Assembly: GCA_034509735.1 (NCBI GenBank)
Contig: JACGWO010000002.1
Span: 48,481,115 to 48,545,114 of the forward strand
From: Sesamum alatum
Lineage: Eukaryota > Streptophyta > Magnoliopsida > Lamiales > Pedaliaceae
Length of the DNA stretch: 64,000 bases
Direction: 5' to 3'
Part shown: positions 54,853 to 64,000 of the stretch, piece by piece
How the letters are laid out: each line of letters opens with the position of its first letter
Position numbering within the stretch: position 1 is the first letter of the stretch
Notes under the pieces: model-generated
What the model saw: the letters and a program-made list of their open reading frames with translations, nothing else
Databases searched by the model: none
Told to the model about the DNA's origin: nothing
Position numbers and translations under genes: made by a program

Positions 54853-55876
54853 TAAGGTTGAAGCTCAACTTGTCGAACAACTCCCAGAATTGAATTAACA
54901 AGCATGTAGTTACAGTAACATGTTTTGTAATGCTGTTTGCTGCAGGTCGGCACCATAACTGATCAATCTGTAAATTGGAAAAGCCTCGAGTTGTGAAAAA
55001 TATTACCCCCTTTCTGGGTTGTAATTTTGGATCTTGCGCAGTGTTATTAGTTGCTTATTGAAAGCCCCAAAATGGCACTTCAATTTAACGTCTTTGTATG
55101 ACGCAAGAGGAATGCGACTAGCTCATTGGGGATTGATGTTAGTACATCCCCAGTAATACTTCGAAATTGAGTTAATCTACACAGGAAACGGTTGGAGTAG
55201 TTTAGGAATTATTTACAACATCTTCTCCTTGCGCGCGGATGATTCATTCTTTCGAAATATCTCTCTGCCTATCAAAATTTCAAGTATTGACTGTGCGTTT
55301 ATCCACTTCTCAATTACAACAAGTAACAATCCGATGAAGCAACGGAAAGGTCTTGAAAATACTTGCATTATATATTGGACCCTTTTACCTTTTGAGGGTT
55401 CTGTTAATTTACTCAACCTTGTGTGATGATACTAAGAGCCATGGTTTGGACACTTACAATCGACTTTGTTCATCATACACTCACTAGATCATTTTTATTC
55501 ATCTAGTGGGAGCAAAGCTAAAAAGCTTGTGGAAAATTTCCCAACTCATCTTGAGTGATCACACAATTTAAGTTTCTAAAGAAGTCTCAATTGCCCTCAC
55601 AGTATTGGCAATTTAAGTTCCTGTTGTTTGCATTATGGAAAAGCAGAAACTGGATTTTATGACCATCAAACCAAGCGTATTGTATAACAAAAGAAACTTT
55701 TATTGAGCAATGCTTTGATTACCAAAGAGGTAATGACATAAGCATAATGCACAAAGCAACAGCAAATCAAGAAGGAAAAAGATTCAAAAATCCATGTCTT
55801 CAGTGGAGCAGCAGCAAACCAAGAAGGTTCAGATATCCAGCCGAGCACCAAAAGTTCAATGTTGCATGAGCAGCAA
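54853..55876. other. Convergent 3' region of ARFB1 and the acidic-protein gene
   Basis: The ARFB1 3' UTR occupies the first few hundred bases and the facing gene's 3' UTR the last few hundred. No other feature is recognised. Confidence 0.55.
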
Positions 55877-58348
55877 TCAGTTTTGGGTTTCGTCTGCTAA
55901 TCGGTTCTGAGGAAGTGCTTGCAGAGCTGATCTTGGCAGCGCTTGTTCGTCGCCAGTCTCACTTTTGGTCGACTTCTTGCTGATCTCTAGCTTTTTCTTC
56001 AACATCTTAGACAGCTGCCTCACACTCAACTCATTCAAATTGTCGGCATTCTCAACAGTGTTTTTAGCCGTCTTTACTCTGTCTTTCACAAGAATCAATT
56101 CACTGCCACTACCAATGTTCTCTTTGTTATCTGAAATAGCAGTCACCATTCTTTCCATTGTTGCAGTTGTTGCCTTGCTTGCAGAGTCTAAAGGAACATG
56201 ATGGCTGAGTTCTTCATCTAGACGAACACCTTCTGCACCCTCTTCATTACCTAGTTGCTTGCATGGAGAATCCTTTATGCTGGAAAGTGCATCATCCACC
56301 TCAGACGGCACCAGATCTGCAGCAGCCTTTCTGCTTTCGTCATGCTGAAGAAGAATTTCAATTTTATCAGCCTCCTCTTTGTCAAGCTGTACAGAGATAT
56401 CCAAATGATCAATGAAAGCTGAATCAGCCTCCAGCATTTTTCTAGGTGACACTTCTTCAGTAGCTTGTTGCAATCTGAGCTCTGTGAATTTCACCAAGGC
56501 CACGTCTAAATTGTCGACGTCTTCAGAATCTTTAATATCCTTGTCGTTGTACGATTCTTTCTCAATCTCATTACCAGCATCACTAGAGAACTCATCATCA
56601 TCCACAAAATTATCTACACACACAAAGAAGTTACATAATTGCTGTCGTTAGAAACTCAACAGAGCAAGAAAGAAAAATGATTATTGAACACACATCATGA
56701 ACATTTTTACCTTTACTTTCAAGAACAGCAATTTCAACAAACTCAGCAGCCTTATCTTGAGATCCTATGTCTTTCTCAGTATTCAGTTCTTCCATGTTCT
56801 CAACTGTAACTTCAATCTCAGACGTACAAACATCGTTAGACCCTGCACAAGAATTGTTTGTTATATCTAAAACAAGATAGTAATAGATCATTTGGCTCAT
56901 AAAATGACAGACCAAGGAAACACACCGTCAATCTCATGAACTTCAGCTTCTGTCTCAAAATCAATACCTTCTTCCTCATTTTCCACACCACTATTCTCCT
57001 TCACCTCTGGCTTAGGACCATCTGCCTCAAAGTGCTGGCCTGGTTCCCCTTCAGCGGCCTTCCCCGGTTCGATCTCTTGAACCATTGATATATCCTGCTC
57101 TTGATCAGCTGAAACAACTTCTGAGTCTTCTTTCTCCTGAGAACTCTCATCTACAGTTGTGCTTGCGTCAATACCTGTAAATTGAAAACTTAGAGGGTCA
57201 TACAACAAGCAATATAGTACTAAATACTTCAAACATAGCTCTGATTTACTGCATTTGAAGTCTGTGAAAGAACAGATACCAGTAATTCCTGATACTTCAT
57301 CAGAATCATTCAGGGCTTCTTTCAAATTCACATCCTCATTTTCACCAGCGTCTTTAGTAAGAAGTTCCTTCTTAAAAAGCTCGGACCCTTCATTCTCCGC
57401 CACATTCAACTTCTCCACATTCTTCACCGCCAACCTAACTGATCGTCGTGTGCTATACACTTTCGGAACTGCACTTTCCTCCTTCACCCTTCTTCTTCGG
57501 CTAGTAACTCCCGTTGGAGCGGGTGTCATTAAAACATCCTTCTTTTCCTCCTCTACACATTCCATCAACTGGGAATCCATTTTCCGACAGGCCGAGGCCA
57601 TCTGACTCTTCTTTCTATTAGTTTGCGCCACTAACGCTGGAGTTTCAGTTACATCAGCTTGTGATTCATCAGCATCTTTAACTAGGGTCTTGCAAGCCGT
57701 ACGCCGAGTCCTAGTCATTGGCTTCACAGTTTCAGGCTCTTCTTTGGCAACATTTCTCCGGCGTGTGCTTCTGCCACCAGTTGGAGGCACATAGGGAGAT
57801 GTTACCTCGCATCTCACTGGTGATTCAGTTGATGATTGTGCGGATTCAGATTGAGACGGCTGCATCAATTCCTCGATCCCTTCAACCTGCCAATCACAAA
57901 TAAAAATAATTTTCCCAAAATAAAGAATAATAATACAAAGTGAAAAAAGAAGAAGAGCAGTAACAGAGACAGAAGACAACATTTAAGTAAGAAAAACCCT
58001 GAAATTCACATAGATGTGCTAATAAAACCCTGAATCCGTCCATGTATAATATGCCTGGTTAAGCTCAAAATATCAAACAAAATTTTCAGAAAAATAAACA
58101 TAATTCCAGGTACAATTTGATCCAGAGCAATTCCTTAGGACCAGAATATATATTACAAAAATACAAGAAAAATCAGAAGGAAAAGAAGAAACTGCGCACT
58201 CCCAAAAATTGGATAATGGATAAATAAAACTTACGATCTGAATAGCTTTCAGAGCTTCGGCCATGGCAGCATTAGTCATGTTTGCAGGAATTTTGTTCTT
58301 CTTGCATAGCGCTTGCAATTCTCTCCTTGTAAGGCTGTGGAAATCCAT
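55877..58348 (-). CDS. Acidic protein with SAP-like N-terminus and basic TRR motifs, function unknown
   Basis: Minus-strand exons 58348-58235, 57886-57280, 57174-56926, 56842-56711 and 56613-55877 join in phase to 612 aa. The first 38 residues (SLTRRELQALCKKNKIPANM...) look like a SAP-type helix-loop-helix. Four short basic motifs follow: STRRRNVAKEEPE, TRTRRTACKTL, TSRRRRVKEES and YSTRRSVRLAVKN. The middle is very rich in Glu/Asp and probably disordered. Near the C-terminus, LSVRQLSKMLKKKLEI gives a second conserved-looking basic helix. Gene order points to the Arabidopsis pair At3g03130/At5g17160, annotated only as acidic or unknown proteins as far as I recall. Basic patches, a SAP-like motif and acidity suggest a nuclear, chromatin-associated protein; that is inference. 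The promoter holds a full MSA element, so G2/M expression is likely. I do not assign a function. Confidence 0.8.
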
Positions 58349-58460
58349 TGGTCAGTACTTCAGATTACCGTTTTCCTCTTGTTTGGGGGGGGGGGGGGTT
58401 GTTAGGGATCTGGTAATGCAAAATGGATGGAGGATGCGCCTATGAATGAAGTAAGGACCA

Positions 58461-58468
58461 TATATATA
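58461..58468 (-). promoter_or_regulatory. TATA box of the acidic-protein gene
   Basis: Read on the minus strand this is CTATATATA, about 115 bases before the start codon and about 66 bases downstream of the MSA element. Confidence 0.5.
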
Positions 58469-58533
58469 GTGTGCGGTGGGGTAGGGAGGAAGACGATGAC
58501 AGCTCGAATCGGAAGAAAAACCCTCACGACATA

Positions 58534-58544
58534 TGACCGTTGGA
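58534..58544 (-). promoter_or_regulatory. MSA (mitosis-specific activator) element
   Basis: On the minus strand it reads TCCAACGGTCA, a full match to the YCYAACGGYYA consensus bound by three-repeat MYB (MYB3R) factors. Its placement upstream of the TATA box of gene 8 is that expected of a G2/M promoter. Confidence 0.65.
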
Positions 58545-58588
58545 GCTTTTGAAATTTGAATTTTTAGGTTCTTAGTCGGCGCAGCTTG

Positions 58589-58743
58589 TTGGGCTTTGTT
58601 TGTTGATGGCAAAATTGCACTTTTGGTCATATTGATATGGAGTTAATGTTTTGTTGGGCTTACTAAAATTGGATTCAAATGGGCCTTTATTTGAAACAAT
58701 AAGCCCAAAAACACACATTCGACTAAGCCCATGGGCCCAATCT
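58589..58743. promoter_or_regulatory. Cluster of TGGGCC/GGGCTT site-II-like elements
   Basis: GTTGGGCTT occurs at about 58589 and again near 58654. GGGCC is near 58681, AGCCCA near 58703, and GCCCATGGGCCCA near 58727-58740. TGGGCY elements are bound by TCP factors in promoters of plant cell-cycle and ribosomal genes. The cluster lies midway between two divergent genes. Confidence 0.55.
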
Positions 58744-58833
58744 GTCTGACACTCAACCATTTACTAAACTACCCCTGTGGTTGGCGGCAAAAGTCTCCGC
58801 AGCATCAAAGGCAATTTCGTCAAACCAAATCTC

Positions 58834-58863
58834 AACGGCTCTCTTCCTTGGAATGTAGCCGTT
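58834..58863. promoter_or_regulatory. Two AACGG MSA cores upstream of CDC20
   Basis: CTCAACGGCT lies on the plus strand, and AGCCGTTGCC carries AACGG on the minus strand. Each departs from the full MSA consensus outside the core. They lie about 75-105 bases upstream of a TATA box. Confidence 0.5.
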
Positions 58864-58937
58864 GCCTCCTTCCTTCTACGCCCAGAAGAAAACAAATCGC
58901 GCACACACCAGAAACCCTAATCAGAGAATTGTATTAG

Positions 58938-58946
58938 TATATAAAA
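58938..58946 (+). promoter_or_regulatory. TATA box of CDC20
   Basis: TATATAAAA in the context AGTATATAAAACCCC lies about 330 bases before the start codon. It is preceded by AAACCCTAA (telo-box) at about 58912-58920. Confidence 0.55.
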
Positions 58947-59277
58947 CCCCTCAATCCGACCGATTTTTTCCACCAATCGATCAATCAGCAATTCAATCAT
59001 CTCCATCTGCTTACACGCGACTTCTCTCTCTAGTTTATTCGTCTTAGTTACTTGTTCTATTGTTTGATTACTTCAATTAAATTCAAACTTCAACTGTTCT
59101 ATACTGATTCTTTGTTTTGCAGGCTTCTGTTTCTGTGATTATTTTTGATTCTTAGGGCATTTGATTTCTATCTGTTTGCCGAAAACGCTCACACACACCA
59201 CACACAATATATACATACATTATATAGACACATTGTTTTTGTTTCTCTTTGCTGTGTTTTTTTTTTTCTGCTAACGT

Positions 59278-61097
59278 ATGGAAACAGGAGCGATGAACTC
59301 ATCTGCATCATCGAACAAGACTAAATCGCGATGCCCGCTTCAAGAACAGCTACTCCAAAGAAGAAATTCGCGGGAAAATGTATGTTATTGCTTCGCCCTT
59401 GTTGCCCTAGCAACTATATTGTGTTTAATTCCAGGACGTAGGTTATTGTTTAGTTGTTGAAACAATTTGGGGTCTTGGATTTTTCAGTATGATTTTTAAT
59501 AGTTGATCTTGAATCTGCCTGGTTTGTTACAGTTGGATCGGTTCATACCAAACAGATCAGCAATGGATTTCGACTATGCACATTACATGCTTACAGATGG
59601 GAAGAAAGGTAAGGAAAATCCAGCTGTGGGCTCTTCTCCATCCAGAGAGGCGTACAGGAAGCAGCTTGCGGAAACCTTCAACATGAATAGGACCCGGATT
59701 TTGGCTTTTAAGAACAAGCCACCGACCCCGGTGGAAGCCATTCCAAATGAGTTTGCATCAGCTGCTCACCAAGTCAAATCTGCCAAACCCCGTCGGCACA
59801 TCCCTCAGGTTGGTGCTAAACAAGAATCATCTGTGCTGATCTCAGTTGCGGTATTCAGAAGGGTTTCGACGACTGCCAAATTGTTGACTCATTTGAATAT
59901 GTTTATGCAGACTTCTGAAAGGACACTAGATGCCCCTGATCTCGTTGATGATTACTATTTGAATTTACTAGATTGGGGCAGCAGCAATGTTCTTTCCATT
60001 GCTCTTGGACACACTGTATATTTGTGGGATGCTTCTGAAGGAACTACCTCAGAACTTGTTACTGTTGATGAAGAAAACGGTCCGGTGACTAGTGTCAAAT
60101 GGGCTCCTGACGGAAGGCATATTGCTGTTGGTCTTAACAATTCTGAGGTTCAGCTATGGGATTCCACAGCTAATAGACTGGTTAGCACTTTATAGTTTAT
60201 CTTGTCAATTGTTTTCTGTTATCGTTCAGTCAATCAAATTTTCACCCTACTACTTACCGGTGCCACAGCTGAGAACTCTGAGAGGAGGTCATCGGTCACG
60301 TGTTGGTGCTTTAGATTGGAACAATCACATTTTGACAACCGGAGGGATGGATGGTCAGATCATTAACAATGATGTCAGAGTGAGAGCACACATTGTCGAA
60401 ACTTATCAGGGACATCATCAAGAAGTTTGTGGCCTTAAATGGTCGGCATCTGGCCAGCAATTAGCTAGCGGTGGAAATGATAATCTCCTCCACATATGGG
60501 ACAGATCCATGGCCTCGTCGAATGCCCCAACACAGTGGCTTCACAGGCTTGAGGAGCATACAGCTGCTGTTAAAGCACTTGCATGGTGTCCTTTCCAGGG
60601 TAACTTATTGGCCTCTGGTGGAGGTGGAGGAGACCGGTGCATAAAGTTCTGGAACACACATACCGGTGCATGTTTGAACTCGGTGGACACGGGCTCACAG
60701 GTCTGTGCTCTTCTGTGGAACAAAAACGAGCGTGAACTGCTTAGCTCTCACGGTTTTACTCAGAATCAGCTCACTCTCTGGAAATACCCTTCAATGGTGA
60801 AGATAGCAGAGCTCACAGGTCATACGTCACGAGTTCTTTTTATGGCTCAGGTACTGATTATTATATCATGTGTGTGAAATCATATCTTGGTGGTTAATCT
60901 ATAGCAAAAACTTAATTCAATTTCCGTCTGTCGTCGTTGTGTATGTTCTTCAGAGCCCAGATGGATGCACAGTTGCATCTGCAGCAGGGGATGAGACTCT
61001 CAGGTTCTGGAATGTTTTTGGGACACCTGAAGTGGCTTCTAAGCCTGCAGCAAAGACAAGTTCAGAACCATTTGCTCACTTGAACCGCATCAGATAA
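59278..61097 (+). CDS. CDC20: CDC20, WD40 activator of the anaphase-promoting complex
   Basis: Five exons (59278-59379, 59533-59808, 59911-60180, 60269-60850, 60954-61097) give 457 aa, the same as Arabidopsis CDC20.1. The C-box DRFIPNR is at about 36-42. The MAD2-interaction-like stretch [12 protein letters not shown] follows, then seven WD40 repeats (for example VYLWDAS, VQLWDST, LHIWDRS, IKFWNTH, LRFWNVF). The C-terminal IR tail that docks on APC/C is present (HLNRIR). CDC20 recruits substrates such as cyclin B and securin to APC/C and is the target of the spindle checkpoint. The start METGAMNSS aligns with MDAGMNNTS of Arabidopsis. A possible acceptor at 59287 would instead make the ATG at 59293 first. 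Intron 2 (59809-59910) is in frame and has no stop, so intron retention would insert 34 residues before the propeller. Promoter elements fit G2/M control. Confidence 0.95.
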
Positions 61098-62078
61098 TTG
61101 GCAGTCAACAAGTATTACAGTACGGGACCAACCTTTTTATCCTATGGGATCAAACGTGCTAAATTCGTAAATTGTGGGACCCAAAATAACATAATCTCTA
61201 TCGTGTGTGGGACTAGAAGTGTGTAATTGCCAAACTGAGTGCATCTATTTGAGCTTTTTGTGTGTATGTAAAAGTGTAGACTCTGTAAAATTTCTGTTTG
61301 GCTAGTCACACATCGTGACAAATATTTGCTGAACTTTGTATACTCTTTACTCCATAATGCAGAAATTTTAAGCCCTTGTACCGTCTTACATCGTAGATCC
61401 AAAGTTGCATTCAAATCTTTTAAATTTGTTTGGATAATTCTAAATTTAAAGGATTTTGAATTCTTCAATTCTATTGAATCATTTGGATATTTTCTCTAAA
61501 TCCCATCATAGTCGATAAGAGGTGAAGTTCGAGATTTAACTTGACATTTAGGAGCTATATTATATAAATGATCGAATTGTACGATTTGTATAATTGATTC
61601 AGTTGTGATTTAGACCAGAAGAAGTATCCACATTTTTAAGATCACACTTAGATCAGGATGAACCCCGATTAAAAATTCAAAATTTGTACATTTTTGTCAC
61701 TTCAAACTTGTATTGTTTAAACACAGGAAAATTGGCCTTGTGACATGCCATCCTTTCTTGAAGAGTAGCATGAGATGTGTTTTATTATGATTAAATCAAG
61801 AAAAATTGCATCAAGGTTATTTATTTAATTCACATTCAATAAGTTATCAATGTCATTCATGGTTCATGCCACATTGCAGGATTCCTCAAAAGTCAAGAAA
61901 GCCTCACTTAAACCAGTTGGCAAGAAATGTTGTATTTTTGCAACTTTCTATAATATTTCCATGATTTGAAATATCAACACTCTTAGATCAATGATGTTTT
62001 AATTTAGTGGTTTAATTGAGATACCATAAATAAATTTGAGGTCATAAGTTCGAGTTTCATCAACGTGAGTTTATTGTA

Positions 62079-62458
62079 AGAATAAATTACAATGAACTAC
62101 TCTGAGGTTTGCTACACTCATTGTTTGAATTGGATGAAACTATGTAATGCTTGGATAGAATCCTGAATTTGTCAATTTTGCCCTTATTGTAGTTTTTTCT
62201 TTTTTTAAAAAAAAATGAAAAATATGTAAACAAATCAGACGAGATGATGAAAAATTGCCCACTTAATCCATACAAAAATTTTAAAAAGCAAGTAAAATTA
62301 TAATTCATAGTCGACAAAGACATTTTTTTGTCAGATCACCACAAGAAATGGATGAAAAGACGAATTTGGCTAATTGTTGGACGACTGTTAAAATCATAGA
62401 GTATTGATAATCTTTCTAACAATATGCCAAACCTCAGGAAAGCTCGTTCCAATTTATC
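62079..62458. mobile_element. MITE, family A-related, downstream of CDC20
   Basis: The left AGAATAAATTACAATGAACT ... CTGAGGTTTG mirrors the right CAAACCTCAGGAAAGCTCGT ... AATTTATC. Flanks TTTATTGTA (62070-62078) and TTTATTATA (62459-62467) match at 8 of 9. Confidence 0.65.
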
Positions 62459-62575
62459 TTTATTATAATATATTCCATTGCTCTTAGTTATTCTTGATCA
62501 ACTGTTGGACCTAACTGTTGCCAACCTTTCACATCATTTATGTGCAAGAGATCTTGTCATAGAAAGAGCCAGAGC

Positions 62576-62905
62576 TAATAGAAAATTGAGGAGACAGAGA
62601 TAATGGAGAATAAAAGAGACAGAGATAATGAAAAATGGACGAGATATAGATAATAGAGAAGAAAGAGATAGAGATAATAGAAAGTGAAGCAAGTAGAATT
62701 AATAGAGAATGAAGAAGACAGAGATAATAGAAATGGAGGAGACAGAGACAATGGAGAATGTAAGACACAGAAACAATAGAAAATGGAGGAGACAGATAAT
62801 AGAGGATGGGGAAAACAGAGATAATGGTGAATGAATGAGATAAAGATAATGGATAATGAAGGAGACATAGATAAAGGAGAATAGAGGAGACAAAGATAAT
62901 AGATC
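62576..62905. repeat. Minisatellite, about 24-bp unit
   Basis: Some fourteen imperfect units are built on GGAGACAGAGATAATAGAGAATG, with single-base changes and small indels. The purine strand is the plus strand. The open frames seen on the minus strand here are products of the repeat. Confidence 0.85.
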
Positions 62906-63464
62906 CTTCTATCTAATCTATCAAAAATTCAAGCATGATTATTGTTCATTGTTGATTAAAAAAAAAAAAACAGGGTGGCTAGAATGAGGCTGAAGATAAA
63001 CTATTACTTCTTCCTCCATTAATTTGAATTAATTATTATAGGCAGGTAGTAACTGAGTTGTGTTGAATAATGTATTATTCAAATTTTGTTTCAATTTTTT
63101 TAATTCAATTTAGATTTGATTTCACTGTCAAGTTTATACAAATTTTAATTAAATTAAATAAGAACAGAGTTCGAATAATTTGATATTTTGTAAGGGTAGA
63201 ATGAACTGTAATAAAACTACTCCTTTAACTAAAATCGCAATTGTTAACACAGTTCAAGGAGTAAAAATATTGCTGTTATTGCAAGATCCATAAATTATAC
63301 ACTGCACTTCAATAATCAATCAATCACATGACTATCGTACCTATAGTAATAAAATTGATAGAATTCTCTCTCTCAATAAAAACGATAAGTTAAGTGGTCC
63401 GATACATCGTAATATTGAAGATTGATTAAATACGTTAATAATTTTGTTTAATAGAAAATAAAGT

Positions 63465-63545
63465 AAATTATATCAAATTTTTATGAGATTTGATATAATT
63501 ATAAATACCCGTTCATTATTTGAGAAATTATCAATACCATCTGAT
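63465..63545. mobile_element. Family-A end fragment
   Basis: TAAATTATATCAAAT and TTTGATATAATTATAAATACC resemble one family-A terminus. The other end is not seen. Confidence 0.4.
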
Positions 63546-63720
63546 AATATGCTTTTCCAACAATCGACTCATTCACTTAGCTCTTGTTTGGGACTCATCC
63601 AAATTTTGTATTAAATTATCCAAAATGTTCTTTTGGACCCTGAATTATAATTTACATAATTTTAAAATTCTTATATATATTTTTTATAATAACATCCATC
63701 CAATATCAAAATTTTATATT

Positions 63721-63950
63721 AAATTACATTGATACCCTTGAGGTTAGGTTCAAATACAAAAACACTCCATGTCTTTACAAAATACAATTACATCATCCCT
63801 TGAGATTGTAGGTGTAATTTACAAGTACATCCATATTCAATGACAAAAGTATACTGTATACACAAACACCCGTGAATGTACCTATAATTTTGCAAAAAAC
63901 AGAAAATATTTGTGTATTGAATCCAACTCAAGAGATATTAATATAATTTA
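63721..63950. mobile_element. Short inverted-repeat element
   Basis: The left AAATTACATTGATACCCTTG pairs with the complement of the right, AAATTATATTAATATCTCTTG. Its left end is also similar to about 33005-33050. No duplication could be fixed. Confidence 0.45.
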
Positions 63951-64000
63951 TTCTTTTTTTTAGAAAAAAAATAATCCATCTAACATCAAATCTTGTATAT

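Larger units (their letters stand above)
61098..64000. other. Spacer downstream of CDC20
   Basis: The CDC20 3' UTR is followed by AT-rich DNA holding a family-A MITE (62079-62458), a minisatellite (62576-62905), a family-A end fragment (63465-63545) and an inverted-repeat element (63721-63950). No gene recognised. Confidence 0.6.

Noticed and set aside
62538..62893. Three overlapping minus-strand open frames rich in Ser, Leu and Tyr
   Set aside because: They are translations of the minisatellite and have no independent evidence.

Overview
The window is nuclear DNA from a flowering plant, most likely a eudicot. The genes are split by many GT-AG introns, the spacers are AT-rich, every recognisable protein is closest to plant families, and miniature DNA transposons fill spacers and introns. 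I cannot name the species from the sequence alone. I see no bacterial, organellar or viral genes, no rRNA or tRNA, and no CRISPR array.

Nine protein-coding genes could be assembled exon by exon with phase-consistent splice sites. In order: (1) 1-1960 (+) a TOM1-like VHS/GAT ubiquitin receptor; (2) 6104-9737 (+) a cellulose synthase-like D protein of the CSLD2/CSLD3 type; (3) 15539-19364 (+) a 4-coumarate:CoA ligase, class II-like; (4) 25654-30329 (+) a mitochondrial AAA ATPase of the ATAD3 family; (5) 30859-32803 (-) the zinc-binding NDUFS6-type subunit of mitochondrial complex I; (6) 34451-49882 (+) exportin-1 (XPO1/CRM1), 32 exons; (7) 51491-54852 (+) an ARFB1-type ARF GTPase; (8) 55877-58348 (-) an uncharacterised acidic protein with a SAP-like N-terminus; (9) 59278-61097 (+) CDC20, the APC/C activator.

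The genes are mostly housekeeping: vesicle sorting and trafficking, wall synthesis, mitochondria, nuclear export, cell cycle. They are not an operon-like system. From memory of Arabidopsis, the order TOM1-like / CSLD / ATAD3 / NDUFS6 / XPO1 / ARFB1 / acidic protein matches two duplicated Arabidopsis segments (At3g03050-03130 and At5g16880-17160), so this is an ancient conserved block. The 4CL gene and CDC20 appear to be additions to it.

The spacers and large introns hold a dense set of non-autonomous DNA transposons with visible terminal inverted repeats and target-site duplications: Mutator-like (9-10 bp duplications, one nested inside another), PIF/Harbinger-like (TTA), and one CACTA-like (3 bp). 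There are also a four-copy 109-bp tandem repeat in an NDUFS6 intron and a roughly 24-bp minisatellite near 62.7 kb.

The most interesting items are not a new gene system. They are a divergent promoter between gene 8 and CDC20 that carries a full mitosis-specific (MSA) element and TGGGCC/GCCCA elements; a 102-nt CDC20 intron that is in frame and free of stops; a perfect palindromic E2F-type site beside a fold-back element upstream of XPO1; and the nested Mutator-like insertion.
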